From assembly GCF_000379665.1 (NCBI RefSeq), contig NZ_KB903370.1, forward strand, positions 1 through 64,000: a DNA stretch of 64,000 bases, in the 5' to 3' direction. This DNA is from Butyricimonas synergistica DSM 23225 (GTDB lineage: Bacteria; Bacteroidota; Bacteroidia; Bacteroidales; Marinifilaceae). Both the position numbers and the translations under genes were made by a program. Shown here piece after piece: positions 24,133 through 33,369 of the stretch. The notes below the pieces were generated by a model. It saw only the letters and a list, made by a program, of their open reading frames with translations, ran no database searches and had not been told where the DNA came from. Numbering within the stretch: position 1 is the first letter of the stretch; each line of letters opens with the position of its first letter.

Positions 24133-25611
24133 TTATACAAGTGACAACAATTTTTTCCTATCTATTTTATTACTCGTCCCCAGGGGAAACGCTTCCAAGC
24201 AACGTACGCTGGAAGGCAGCATATACACGGGTAAATGCATTTTCATGAATTCCAGCAACGCTCTCGTGTCACATTCCGCCGCCTCGACAAACAAGTGTAA
24301 CTGGCATCCCCCGTCATATTCTTTTTTCGCCACAACGACAACGTTCTTTTCCTCGTTGTAGAACTTCCTCGCCGTGTACTCAATCTCGTTCAACTCTACC
24401 CGGAACCCCTGCACCTTCACTTGGTAATCCTTCCTTCCGCAATAAATCACGTCCCCGTCCGGGTCTACATAGCACAAATCACCCGTCTTGTAGAACACTC
24501 GCCCGTCATGCCGCACGAGCACCTGTTCGGATTTCTCCCGGTCTTTCCAGTAGCCATCCATGACCTGCGCACCACATACCCACAATTCGCCCTTCTCTCC
24601 CGTTTCCAGCGCATTCCCATCCTCGTCAGCGATAAGGACATCCATATCCTCGAAAGGCTTTCCTATCGCGATCATTCCATGATAATGCTTACACTCCTCC
24701 CGGGGAATACGATAAGCCGTACAATAAATCGTGGCTTCCGTGGGACCGTACAGGTTCACGAACTCCGCGTTCGGGGCACACGCCCGGAAACGAGCCAATA
24801 CGTCCGTTTGAGCTGCTTCCGCCGTCACGATCAAGTATTTTAAATCCGGCAAACGAATCTCGTCAAAATAAGGGGACAAAAACTGAAGTAGCGAGGGAGC
24901 TATCGCGGCAAACGTCAAACGCTCGTCTTCCAGCAACTCGTACACCTTCGTGTACTTCATCTCACCCGCCCCCACCGTGTAAACACTCGCTCCCACGGTA
25001 AGCGGGTACAACGTTGAAACAACCGACACGTCAAACGTCAACTCGAACATCTGCAACATCCTATCGTCCTCCTCCAGCTTCCACCCCAAGGCAGAATAAG
25101 CCGAGTAGAAAGCATTCAGATTCCGCCGGGTAATCGGAACCCCTTTCGGCTCCCCGGTACTCCCGGAGGTAAAAATAATATAGGCTTTCGAATCCTCCGT
25201 CCCGTAATTATATTCCGCATTCCGTTCGTTCCGAAGCTCACGGATACAAATAAAATTCACGTCTTCCGGCATCGCCTCCGCCATACGGCATTCATCGGCA
25301 TACAAGACCACACGGATATCGCCCGCCTCCCGAATCTTGTTATTCCTGTTATCCGGGTAATGCGGATGCAATATGACATACGTTTTTCCCGACAGCAACA
25401 CGGCAAGAATAGAAGCATACGTTTCTACCCGGTTCTCAGCGACGACACCGATAATATCCTCTTCCCGTTCGACAAGGAACGAGTGGATGCCATTGACAAA
25501 AGCAAACAATTCCCCATAGGAATATGCTATGCCCTCAATAACGAAAGCATTTCTATTAGGATAACTCCCGGCACTCCGGACAATATCCTTTAATATATTC
25601 ATCCCAACCAT
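24133..25611 (-). CDS. AMP-forming adenylating ligase (DltA-like)
   Basis: 492 residues of the ANL superfamily. The P-loop signature IIFTSGSTGEPKGVPITRRN lies at ~148-167, LYGPTEATIYC further on, and the hinge/C-terminal domain YKTGDLCYVDPDGDVIYCGR then KDYQVKVQGFRVELNEIE with a conserved catalytic Lys near the C-terminus (NKIDRKKLL). Length and motifs match D-alanine-carrier-protein ligases. It would activate a small acid (D-Ala or another amino or acyl group; inference) as an adenylate and load it on the adjacent carrier protein. It is the first gene of the operon; the start at 25611 could also be the ATG three codons later. Confidence 0.85.
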   Translation of the reverse strand: MVGMNILKDIVRSAGSYPNRNAFVIEGIAYSYGELFAFVNGIHSFLVEREEDIIGVVAENRVETYASILAVLLSGKTYVILHPHYPDNRNNKIREAGDIRVVLYADECRMAEAMPEDVNFICIRELRNERNAEYNYGTEDSKAYIIFTSGSTGEPKGVPITRRNLNAFYSAYSALGWKLEEDDRMLQMFELTFDVSVVSTLYPLTVGASVYTVGAGEMKYTKVYELLEDERLTFAAIAPSLLQFLSPYFDEIRLPDLKYLIVTAEAAQTDVLARFRACAPNAEFVNLYGPTEATIYCTAYRIPREECKHYHGMIAIGKPFEDMDVLIADEDGNALETGEKGELWVCGAQVMDGYWKDREKSEQVLVRHDGRVFYKTGDLCYVDPDGDVIYCGRKDYQVKVQGFRVELNEIEYTARKFYNEEKNVVVVAKKEYDGGCQLHLFVEAAECDTRALLEFMKMHLPVYMLPSSVRCLEAFPLGTSNKIDRKKLLSLV

Positions 25612-25716
25612 AAAAAATCGTTATACAACTAACGCGGTTCAAATTTATACAAAACCTTTCTCAATACTCCATAAAATAGGAATTATTTTCGCCACTATAT
25701 CCCCGATCATAAACCG

Positions 25717-25812
25717 TTAAGCGGATTTCATCCTTAACATCACCGTGTTAATTGCCACGATCACCGTACTCAACGACATCAGCACCGCACCCACTGCCAG
25801 GCAGTAATTCAG
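25717..25812 (-). pseudogene. C-terminal remnant of a heavy-metal (Cu-type) P-type ATPase
   Basis: A short open stretch on the minus strand reads [20 protein letters not shown] then INTVMLRMKSA and a stop. This closely resembles the last helix and tail of copper P1B-ATPases of Bacteroidetes. There is nothing of the ATPase upstream apart from a stop codon, so it is a deletion scar. Confidence 0.5.
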
Positions 25813-25943
25813 CTATTTTCTGCAAAGCGTTTTGTTCGCTTTCTATAAACGATTCCCCCGCAGAAGCATATCCGGGCTGGAAACAAGTATGCCTTTTTTT
25901 GAAAAAACGCTTCTATTTCTTTTTGCAGATTCAAAATTTCCCC

Positions 25944-25951
25944 TATCTTTG
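25944..25951 (+). promoter_or_regulatory. -7 promoter element for tRNA-Ser
   Basis: TATCTTTG (TAnnTTTG), with TTTGC at 25922-25926 as a plausible -33 element about 19 bases upstream; the tRNA begins 11 bases downstream. Confidence 0.7.
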
Positions 25952-25962
25952 CATCCGCATTT

Positions 25963-26047
25963 GGAGAGGTGGCAGAGTGGTCGATTGCGGCGGTCTTGAA
26001 AACCGTTGAACTGCGAGGTTCCGGGGGTTCGAATCCCTCCCTCTCCG
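25963..26047 (+). tRNA. tRNA-Ser(UGA)
   Basis: 85 nt with a 7-bp acceptor stem GGAGAGG / CCTCTCC, D-arm around GCAGAGTGG, anticodon loop CTTGAAA (anticodon TGA), a long variable arm as in class II tRNAs, and T-loop GGTTCGAATCC. The 3' CCA is not encoded. It decodes UCA and related Ser codons. Confidence 0.95.
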
Positions 26048-26067
26048 CCCAAAGCTACTAAGAATTT

Positions 26068-26095
26068 GAGAGTTAGCACACGAAAGCTGACTCTC
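26068..26095 (+). terminator. Terminator after tRNA-Ser
   Basis: GAGAGTTAGC and GCTGACTCTC form a 10-bp stem with one mismatch around an 8-nt loop, followed by a T-rich run. Confidence 0.65.
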
Positions 26096-26100
26096 TTTCT

Positions 26101-26259
26101 GTTTTTAAAGGGATTCGAACGAAGTGCCGGCAGGGTTCGTAACGTGTTCTAGAGAGGTTAAGCCCCAAGTCATCCCTCCCGTGCGAGGCTATCCTCCCTT
26201 ACTACCCACTAAGCTCCACTGGATCAAACACAGACAAGGGTAGCATCTCCTTTAAAAAC
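26101..26259. repeat. 159-bp unexplained element bounded by an 11-bp perfect inverted repeat
   Basis: GTTTTTAAAGG (26101-26111) and CCTTTAAAAAC (26249-26259) enclose 137 bp of GC-richer sequence with no ORF, directly behind the tRNA terminator. On the minus strand the inside ends with TTCGTTCGAATCCC, reminiscent of a T-loop. It could be a small mobile element (MITE-like), a structured RNA or an integration scar. The remaining bases to 26,592 hold only AT-rich promoter-like sequence. Confidence 0.5.
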
Positions 26260-26592
26260 ACCTATTATTAAAAAAAGCTGACGGAGGCGTTCACTTTCAA
26301 TTTTCAATTATTTCGTCAGAATCTCCCCATTCGTCGATAAAATCCGCCTGTTTGTTGAATTTATTTTGCAATTCGCTAATTCTGATATATTTTTATATCG
26401 CAACTAAAAATAAGAACGAGAAGAATGTTTATCATCAAACAAGAACAACAGTAAAGTTTGCAACCAGCCAGAGGCGGATTCGGCACACAACCCCTCCAAT
26501 TGACATTCATCCCAACACAAATTGGTACTTGTGCCTCCGCCTCCTTTCTTTTTAAACGCTTGCTTTCTGCTGTCCGGCGTAAACGACGAACC

Positions 26593-27699
26593 ATGAAGAA
26601 CAAGATACACCGTCAACATATCCTCGAAAACTTGATCTACGCGCTCATCTGGATTATCGTGTTCACCGCACCGGTATTTCGGATTAGCGAGGAAACAGGA
26701 TTCTCGTGGAAGGACGTGACAAAGCAATGGATGGCATTCTTACCCTTCTTCGCCGTGTTCTGCATCAACAACTACGTGCTTATTCCCTACCTGCTGACCC
26801 GCAAGCGGATGTTGTGGTATTTTCTGATTACAGCCGGGATGGTTTTTGTGATCTTCACAACTCTACCTCACCCAAGACATCATAATAACCCTCCCCACCA
26901 CACGTTCACGGCAAACACAACAACCGGGAAACGTGTCGACAGACCGGAAAACGTACAATTTCGGAAGAAAGGCAACGAGCCACCCCCGTTCAAAATCCCG
27001 TTCGGGAGGATACGATTCTTCAACGGCATACTGATAGTCATATTCGTTATCGGTATCAACATCGCCATCAAGTTGCTGTTCAAGAGCATACGTGACGAAC
27101 GGCAAATGAAGGAACTAGAGAAGCAGAACCTGCAAACAGAATTAGAATATCTCAAGCACCAGATCAACCCGCATTTCTTCATGAACACACTGAACAATAT
27201 TCATGCGCTCATTGATATCGACGCGGAAAAAGCGAAAGAAACGGTGATCGAGTTATCAAAGATCATGCGGTATATCCTTTACGATTCAAGCCAGCCATTG
27301 ATCTCCTTGCAGAAAGAAATCACACTAATAAACAACTACATAGCCTTGATGCGAATCCGTTATACCGATTCCATCGACATTACCATGAGCGTGCCGGAAC
27401 GTTTGCCGGATGTACAATTACCTCCTTTACTATTTATTACTTTCATAGAAAACGCCTTCAAGCACGGCATCAGTTACCGGCACGCATCATTCGTCCATGT
27501 GTCTATCGAGATACAGGAAAAGGAATTATCGTTCTACGTCATGAACAGCAGCAACAACACAACATCACACGACACAGGCATCGGGCTGGAAAACGTAACG
27601 AAACGCCTCAACCTGCTCTACGGCAACAAGTACACGCTATCCACCCGTGAGGAGGAAAACGTGTATAGTGTCACACTCGTTATTCCCCTGCAATCATGA
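26593..27699 (+). CDS. LytS/YehU-type sensor histidine kinase
   Basis: 368 residues from MKNKIHRQHILENLIYALIW (the longer frame from 26458 has no family support). Four membrane helices are interrupted by a His/Pro-rich loop (PHPRHHNNPPHH, ~95-107) that could bind metal. The PF06580 His_kinase motif LKHQINPHFFMNTLNNIHAL and an HATPase domain (PPLLFITFIENAFKHG; TGIGLENV) follow. It overlaps the response regulator by 4 bases (ATGA), so the two form a translationally coupled two-component system. The stimulus is unknown. Confidence 0.9.
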   Translation: MKNKIHRQHILENLIYALIWIIVFTAPVFRISEETGFSWKDVTKQWMAFLPFFAVFCINNYVLIPYLLTRKRMLWYFLITAGMVFVIFTTLPHPRHHNNPPHHTFTANTTTGKRVDRPENVQFRKKGNEPPPFKIPFGRIRFFNGILIVIFVIGINIAIKLLFKSIRDERQMKELEKQNLQTELEYLKHQINPHFFMNTLNNIHALIDIDAEKAKETVIELSKIMRYILYDSSQPLISLQKEITLINNYIALMRIRYTDSIDITMSVPERLPDVQLPPLLFITFIENAFKHGISYRHASFVHVSIEIQEKELSFYVMNSSNNTTSHDTGIGLENVTKRLNLLYGNKYTLSTREEENVYSVTLVIPLQS

Positions 27700-28421
27700 T
27701 CCGGTGTATCGCTATCGACGACGAACCTCTGGCACTGAGGAAACTCACAGATTACATCCGGAAGACGCCCTTCCTTGAACTCGTGCAGGATTGCCCCGAC
27801 GCCTTGAGTGCCATGCAAGTGCTGGGAGAAAAGACGGTAGACCTGATGTTCGTCGACATTAATATGCCCGACCTGAACGGCATGGACTTCGTGAAATTAC
27901 TTACCGACAAGCCCATGATCGTTTTCACCACGGCGTACTCCGAGTTCGCCATCGAAGGATTCAAAGTGGACGCCACGGACTACCTGCTGAAACCATTCAG
28001 CTACAAGGATTTTTTGCAAGCCGCGGAAAAAGCCCGCAGTCGCTATAAGCTATTTCGTCAAGCCAAAGTTCCCGCCGGGGAAGAAACGGAAGCAACCCAT
28101 CTGTTCGTGAAAGCGGACTACAAAATGGTACGAGTGGCAATCGATGACATCCTGTACATAGAAGGACAAAGCGAATACATCCGGATATACACCGACACGG
28201 GCAAACCACTAATGACCTACCTCAGCATGAAAGCCATCGAGGAACGCCTGCCCGCCAACCGCTTCATGCGGATACACCGTTCATACATCGTGAACCTCGG
28301 CAAAGTAAAAGAAGTTTCCCGTGACCGCATCGTGTACAACGGAAGCATCTATATTCCCGTAGGCGACCAATACAAGAAGAAATTCCACGAGTACTTGAAT
28401 TCCCATTCGCTGACGAGGTGA
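27696..28421 (+). CDS. LytR/AlgR-type (LytTR) response regulator
   Basis: 241 residues. The receiver domain has acidic residues DDEP, the phosphoacceptor Asp54 in MFVDINMPDLNG, and Lys in LLKPFSY. The LytTR DNA-binding domain occupies ~135-240 (YIEGQSEYIRIYT, RFMRIHRSYIVNL, YIPVGDQYKKKF). It is partner of the adjacent LytS kinase. LytTR proteins bind paired direct repeats near target promoters; targets not visible here. Confidence 0.92.
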   Translation: MIRCIAIDDEPLALRKLTDYIRKTPFLELVQDCPDALSAMQVLGEKTVDLMFVDINMPDLNGMDFVKLLTDKPMIVFTTAYSEFAIEGFKVDATDYLLKPFSYKDFLQAAEKARSRYKLFRQAKVPAGEETEATHLFVKADYKMVRVAIDDILYIEGQSEYIRIYTDTGKPLMTYLSMKAIEERLPANRFMRIHRSYIVNLGKVKEVSRDRIVYNGSIYIPVGDQYKKKFHEYLNSHSLTR

Positions 28422-28462
28422 AATCCCCTTATTAGATTCTAGATTTGATGATTTTAGATTTA

Positions 28463-28514
28463 AAACAACCTCCTCCGGCATCCTCTGTATAGGGGGAGCC
28501 GGAGGAGGTTGTTT
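28463..28514. terminator. Bidirectional terminator between lytR and the trypsin-like gene
   Basis: Arms AAACAACCTCCTCCGGC (28463-28479) and GCCGGAGGAGGTTGTTT (28498-28514) are perfectly complementary over 17 bp between convergent genes. Confidence 0.9.
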
Positions 28515-28549
28515 ATATTAACTTCTAGCCAATCACTCGCCCAAAGCGA

Positions 28550-29632
28550 TTAGATCGCATCTTTTTTAGCATACTCGGAGAACTCGCAGCCGAAGGTGTC
28601 GGACAGGTAGTTATCCAAATCGTCAGCCTTGAACGCCATATTCGTGAGATTCTTCTGAACTTCCTCGCCATACTCGGAGAAGACATCGGAGATGTGTACG
28701 CGGTAAGAGAGGTAAATCTGGTTACCGTCCAAGCCCAGCTGGTAAGGTTTCACGTCAGCGGAAAGCAAATAAGAAAGCACGGGTTCGAGGTTCTTCTTCG
28801 GCAACACGTTGATCGGCGAAGTGCAGAACAAGTACTGCCGCTGGTAAACGAACATACGAATCTCGGAACTTCCCTTGTGGAATACCCAGCTCTCGTAACC
28901 TACACGGGCGAGCACGGGGTTGATTCCCATTGCCTCGATCGCTTGCTCGCAGAAAACGGCAAGGTCAGTCAACGACCGTTCTTGGAACACGTTCTCCGGC
29001 AGTTTGTCACCGCACGAGGGGCAATATTCGTCCTCCTCGGAGATCAGCTCATCGCAACTGTCACATTGCACGTTAAACGTCGTGGTATCGAGTTCGCCGA
29101 TTTGGTTGAGCAACTCGCGCAAAGATGCCGAAGGGATACCGAATCCCATATTATCGGCATTAGTGAGCTTGCTCGCGGTGATAGCCACCAGCTCGTTGCT
29201 GTCATTGAACATCGGTCCTCCGCTGTTACCGGGATTAACAGCCGCATCGGTCTGTATGTAATAACTGTCGTTTATCAACTGCCGGGGGGACGATACGGTA
29301 CCCTCGGTCACCGTGAACGGCATCCCGAACGGATACCCCGCCACGTTGATTTTTTGCCCGATAGCAACCCCATCAAGCGCACCCAACGTGATCTCGGGAA
29401 GAGCCGAGAAATCCCCTTCTGCTTTCAACAAGGCGATGTCACGAGAGGGATTTACCAACACCACGCGAGCGTAAAACCTGTTCTTATCGTTATCTTGGAG
29501 GGCCACCTCGCGGAAACCTTCTACCACATGGTAATTGGTTACAAATAGATCATAGTTTTTCAGGTAAAAACAACTGCCTGATCCGCCGGCATGGTTTACT
29601 TTATAGACGGCATTAAATATATTCTGTTCCAT
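28550..29632 (-). CDS. Cytosolic trypsin-like serine protease with zinc ribbon and YbjN-like C-terminal domain
   Basis: 360 residues without signal peptide. The protease domain has His35 (TNYHVV), Asp65 (SRDIALL) and Ser137 (GNSGGP), HtrA-like but without PDZ. A zinc ribbon follows (C190xxC193 ... C204xxC207). The last ~120 residues (GSSEIRMFVYQRQYLFCTSP, LPKKNLEPVLSYLL, LDGNQIYLSYRV) resemble a YbjN/type-III-chaperone-like fold, and the same pattern occurs in the upstream gene. The gene follows that partner by 22 bases. It is perhaps a regulated intracellular protease; the function is not established. Confidence 0.8.
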   Translation of the reverse strand: MEQNIFNAVYKVNHAGGSGSCFYLKNYDLFVTNYHVVEGFREVALQDNDKNRFYARVVLVNPSRDIALLKAEGDFSALPEITLGALDGVAIGQKINVAGYPFGMPFTVTEGTVSSPRQLINDSYYIQTDAAVNPGNSGGPMFNDSNELVAITASKLTNADNMGFGIPSASLRELLNQIGELDTTTFNVQCDSCDELISEEDEYCPSCGDKLPENVFQERSLTDLAVFCEQAIEAMGINPVLARVGYESWVFHKGSSEIRMFVYQRQYLFCTSPINVLPKKNLEPVLSYLLSADVKPYQLGLDGNQIYLSYRVHISDVFSEYGEEVQKNLTNMAFKADDLDNYLSDTFGCEFSEYAKKDAI

Positions 29633-29654
29633 AATGTCAAAATTTCATCCCTGT

Positions 29655-30989
29655 TTATTGATTGTTTCCCAACCCGGCTGCCAGCTCCTGCACTTGGCGC
29701 GTGTAATCTTCCATGCTGATCTGCCCTTGCATCATCTGCATCTGCAATGTCTGCACCTTGGCAAGGTATTCCTGCATACCGCCGCCCTGCATCATTTGTT
29801 GCATTGCCTGCTGCATATTCTGGGCAATTTGCGTCATGTCTACATTACCGAAGTCCATGTTATCATCGTCATCCGCATCAAGCTCGCCTTCCATAATGTT
29901 ATCCATCGCCTCGTGGAGGATGGGAGCAGCCTCATCCCACGGCATAGCGGAAGTTTTCACCAGCGCACGTGTCACGACGGCGTTCACGTCATCCTGCACG
30001 TCGTTGTAGAAATACATCTCGTAGAACTTGTAGACAATCATAAGGCAGCACGTCATGTAATTGCGTGACTCGAACGCCTGCGTTGCCCGATCGTAAGTAT
30101 TTTCGAAATTCTCCTGTATGTTCTTGAGGTTAGAACGGCGTTTCGGGGAGATAAAGGTTTCCACGAAATAAAGATCTTCCGCCAATTCCTCTTTCGTCAT
30201 CGCCTGCAAGCGGGCAACCACGGATTTCCCGGCAATTACCACCTCGGGCAGCGGAATATCCTCACGATCCATCTCGGCAACCGCTTTGTTGAGGTCGTTG
30301 AGCAATTGTCCTTGCGGGTGGGCGTAATAAAGTATTTTTAAAAGAGTGGAATCGAGCACGTTCCATGCGAAACCGAACTTCCGGTCAGCCTCGAAGCCCT
30401 TCACGGCATCCATGCACTCGCGGCAACTCAACTGAATCACCTCGTACACGTTATCTAACGTTTCGGCATCGAAAGGAGTTACTTTAGGTTCATAAATTCG
30501 CTGCGCACCAAACTTGGTTTCGAACTCGTCATCATACTTGTCACCCGTGCGGCATATCTCTTCCAGCACGTAATACATCTTGTAAGGTTGTGCCAAAGCG
30601 AGCGGGCAACTGTACTCGAAATAAAGCCGCTCGTCATGTAACTCGATGCGTGCCAAATCCATATCGTTAAAGTTCAAGCCCGCCACTTGCCGAAGCAAAG
30701 GCACTCTTCCCTTTTCAGGTAAAGCGAGGAATGGCGCGGTGACGTACAACTGCCCGTCCTCTATCTTGATCGTTACCACGATAGAACCGTGCGGCACGTT
30801 GAACTCTGTCCCTGCCGGATTACCGTGTTTCTCCCGCAAATCCGGGTCCACGTAATCGAGGAGGGTATGGAATGCTTTCAAGTACTCCCCGTTCTCGAAG
30901 GCTTCCATGCTTTCGTCGAAGGCATCGACGTTAATCTTACTTTCCGTCGACGCTATCGTGGAAAGGTTGAATGTCAAGGTTTGTTTCAT
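29655..30989 (-). CDS. Hypothetical protein with a YbjN-like domain; operon partner of the serine protease
   Basis: 444 residues, no signal peptide. Residues ~66-170 (HGSIVVTIKIEDGQLYVTAP, LPEKGRVPLLRQV, LHDERLYFEYSCPLA) share their pattern with the C-terminal domain of the neighbouring protease. The middle looks helical. The tail is acidic (ELDADDDDN), then Met/Gln-rich (MQQAMQQMMQGGGMQEY...MQMMQGQ), probably a coiled coil or oligomerisation segment. I do not recognise a named family. The shared domain and the tight operon suggest it is substrate, adaptor or regulator of the protease. Confidence 0.75.
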   Translation of the reverse strand: MKQTLTFNLSTIASTESKINVDAFDESMEAFENGEYLKAFHTLLDYVDPDLREKHGNPAGTEFNVPHGSIVVTIKIEDGQLYVTAPFLALPEKGRVPLLRQVAGLNFNDMDLARIELHDERLYFEYSCPLALAQPYKMYYVLEEICRTGDKYDDEFETKFGAQRIYEPKVTPFDAETLDNVYEVIQLSCRECMDAVKGFEADRKFGFAWNVLDSTLLKILYYAHPQGQLLNDLNKAVAEMDREDIPLPEVVIAGKSVVARLQAMTKEELAEDLYFVETFISPKRRSNLKNIQENFENTYDRATQAFESRNYMTCCLMIVYKFYEMYFYNDVQDDVNAVVTRALVKTSAMPWDEAAPILHEAMDNIMEGELDADDDDNMDFGNVDMTQIAQNMQQAMQQMMQGGGMQEYLAKVQTLQMQMMQGQISMEDYTRQVQELAAGLGNNQ

Positions 30990-31107
30990 GACTTATAAGG
31001 AATTAAATAATTAATAACAATTCACGCGCCCATCCACGCCACATCACGTAGAGGCGGCTATAAAGGTGAGAAAAACAATCGAATATTAAAAGTGAAAAGT
31101 TGAAAAA

Positions 31108-33369
31108 TTATTCACTACCCCGTATCATTCGCCGAATGTTATCCTTCTCTCCCACGACCCAAACGAGGTCACCATCCTGAAACACCGTATGTTTCGTCGG
31201 GTTCATAATCTCGTCGTCGTCCCGTTCAATACCCACGATCAAACAATTGTAGCGGTTACCCACGTTCGATTCGGCAAGGGTTTGTCCCCGGAAAGCGAAA
31301 GCCTCGTCCACAGTAAACGATTGCAAGGACACCTCCTCCGTCGTGATCCCGTCCTTGTTTTCCGCCTGTATCCGCTCCATGTCGGTCGAGAAATGCTGTA
31401 TCTGCTCGTCCGTTCCCACGACCACCATCCGGTCTTGTGGATAAATCCGCTCCATCCTGTCGGGAATATTGATACGATGGTCGCCGCGAATAATCTCCAC
31501 CACGCTCACCCCATAGCGCTCGCGGAAAGCAAGCTCGTCGAGAGGAAGCCCCGCGTAGGCGGAATTCGGAGAAACGGTGATTGCCGCCAAATGAATATCC
31601 TTGTCACTGAGATCACGGTGAAAACTCGATTTCAACGGATTTTTCCGCCGAGCCGCTTCCTCCCGCTGGTTCAAGTTCGTCATGAAACGCCGTTCCAGTT
31701 TCATGTAATGATTCAAATCCCGCCGGAAAAGCGTAATCAAAGCCACGATAGCCGCCGCAATGATAATCAGTACCCCATACTGGATATGGAAATAGCGAAT
31801 CAACACCAGCGACACGAATAATATCGCCACGAATACCCGGAAAAGCACCAGCGGCACCAACCGTCCCCGGTTGTACTTGCTGTCGTTCCACAGGCTCATG
31901 AACAACTCCGGTGTGTTATTCTTGTTCGAAATCAAGGCGATCAGGAAAGGTGTCATCAACAACAACGTAACCACGGTAGTAACCACGTTATCGAGCACCA
32001 CCGAATCCGGGAACCGTTCGATCATAAAAGGATGTATCACGTGCGTTGAAAGCAGAAATATTGCCGTCAACAATATACTATATATGGATACCCGTCCCAG
32101 GAAACTCTTCAGCAACCGTTTCCAGTCGCTCTCGTGATTGATCGTCTTCGCCCCCGAGGCGTAACGATCGAGGAAAAGGCACACCCGGTCGGGCAACACC
32201 CGGTACAGCCATCCGGCAAAAGGATCGGCAAGACGGATAAAATAAGGAGTCGTGAATGTCGTGATAACCGACACGGCAACGATAATCGGGTAAACAAAGT
32301 CATCAAGCACCTTCAGCGACACCCCCAGTGAGGCGATGATAAAAGCAAACTCCCCGATCTGCGCCAGGCTGAACCCAGACTTGACCGAAGTCTTCAACGT
32401 CTGTCCCGACAACAACACCCCGAGCGTCGAAAAGCAGGCTTTGCCCACGATAGTCACCAGCGTGATTACCGCCACTGGTAGGGCGTACTCCACGAGTACC
32501 GCCGGATCGACCAGCATCCCCACCGACACGAAAAAAATAGCCCCGAACAAATCTTTCACGGGCTTGATAATATGCTCGATATGTTCCGCCTCCACCGTTT
32601 CGGCAAGGATAGACCCCATGATGAATGCCCCGAGAGCCGCCGAGAAACCGGTTTCCGTCGCCAGCACCACCATACCGAGGCACAGCCCGAGAGCTATAAT
32701 CAACAGTGTTTCGTCGTTCATCAGTCGCTTTACCTTCTTCAAAAACAGGGGAATAATGAATATTCCTATCAAGAACCAAAGCACAAGAAAGAAAACAACC
32801 TTCAACACGCTCATTGCCAGTTCCTCCCCGGCGAATTGCTGGCTGACCGCCATCGTGGAAAGCAATACCATCATCAATATCGCCACCAAATCCTCCACAA
32901 CCAGCGTCCCGAAGACAATCCCCGTGAAACGTTGACCACGCAGCCCCATATCATCAAACGCTTTTATAATAATAGTCGTCGACGACATAGAAAGCATTCC
33001 ACCGAGGAAAATGCAGTTCATCGTTGACCACCCCATCGCGTACCCCACGAGATACCCGACGATCAGCATCGTCACCACCTCCGTGATTGCCGTGATAAAC
33101 GCCGTCGATCCCACGTTCACCAGCTTTTTGAAACTGAACTCCAACCCCAGCGCGAAAAGCAGGAAGACTACCCCGATCTCCGCCCACGTGTTGATATTCC
33201 CGATGTCCCCCACCGTCGGAAATACCTGCACGTAAGGTCCCGCCAGCAACCCCGCCACAATATATCCCAGCACGAGGGGTTGCTTAAGCCATTTAAACAA
33301 AAGTGTAATAATCCCGGCGGATACTAAAATAAGTGCCAGGTCAGTAATCAAAGTCGGTAAATGAGACAT
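31108..33369 (-). CDS. CPA2-family monovalent cation:proton antiporter with two RCK_C domains
   Basis: 753 residues. Twelve to thirteen helices in residues 1-~385 contain the CPA2 patterns LGYIVAGLLAGPY, FALGLEFS, GALGAFIMGSILAE and FGAIFFVSVGM. After a second hydrophobic region (~430-545), two TrkA-C/RCK_C domains follow (~585-660 and ~675-750; VVGTDEQI and VVGEKDNI), but the NAD-binding RCK_N half is absent. Such proteins (KefB/YbaL/GerN-like) exchange K+ or Na+ for H+. Monocistronic. Confidence 0.88.
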   Translation of the reverse strand: MSHLPTLITDLALILVSAGIITLLFKWLKQPLVLGYIVAGLLAGPYVQVFPTVGDIGNINTWAEIGVVFLLFALGLEFSFKKLVNVGSTAFITAITEVVTMLIVGYLVGYAMGWSTMNCIFLGGMLSMSSTTIIIKAFDDMGLRGQRFTGIVFGTLVVEDLVAILMMVLLSTMAVSQQFAGEELAMSVLKVVFFLVLWFLIGIFIIPLFLKKVKRLMNDETLLIIALGLCLGMVVLATETGFSAALGAFIMGSILAETVEAEHIEHIIKPVKDLFGAIFFVSVGMLVDPAVLVEYALPVAVITLVTIVGKACFSTLGVLLSGQTLKTSVKSGFSLAQIGEFAFIIASLGVSLKVLDDFVYPIIVAVSVITTFTTPYFIRLADPFAGWLYRVLPDRVCLFLDRYASGAKTINHESDWKRLLKSFLGRVSIYSILLTAIFLLSTHVIHPFMIERFPDSVVLDNVVTTVVTLLLMTPFLIALISNKNNTPELFMSLWNDSKYNRGRLVPLVLFRVFVAILFVSLVLIRYFHIQYGVLIIIAAAIVALITLFRRDLNHYMKLERRFMTNLNQREEAARRKNPLKSSFHRDLSDKDIHLAAITVSPNSAYAGLPLDELAFRERYGVSVVEIIRGDHRINIPDRMERIYPQDRMVVVGTDEQIQHFSTDMERIQAENKDGITTEEVSLQSFTVDEAFAFRGQTLAESNVGNRYNCLIVGIERDDDEIMNPTKHTVFQDGDLVWVVGEKDNIRRMIRGSE

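Noticed and set aside
26100-26140. A second, degenerate tRNA on the minus strand ending near 26,101
   Set aside because: Only a T-loop-like stretch is visible; I cannot find matching acceptor, D and anticodon stems.
26458-26592. 45-codon N-terminal extension of the LytS kinase
   Set aside because: The extension is not hydrophobic or family-like; the ATG at 26593 precedes the first membrane helix at the usual distance.
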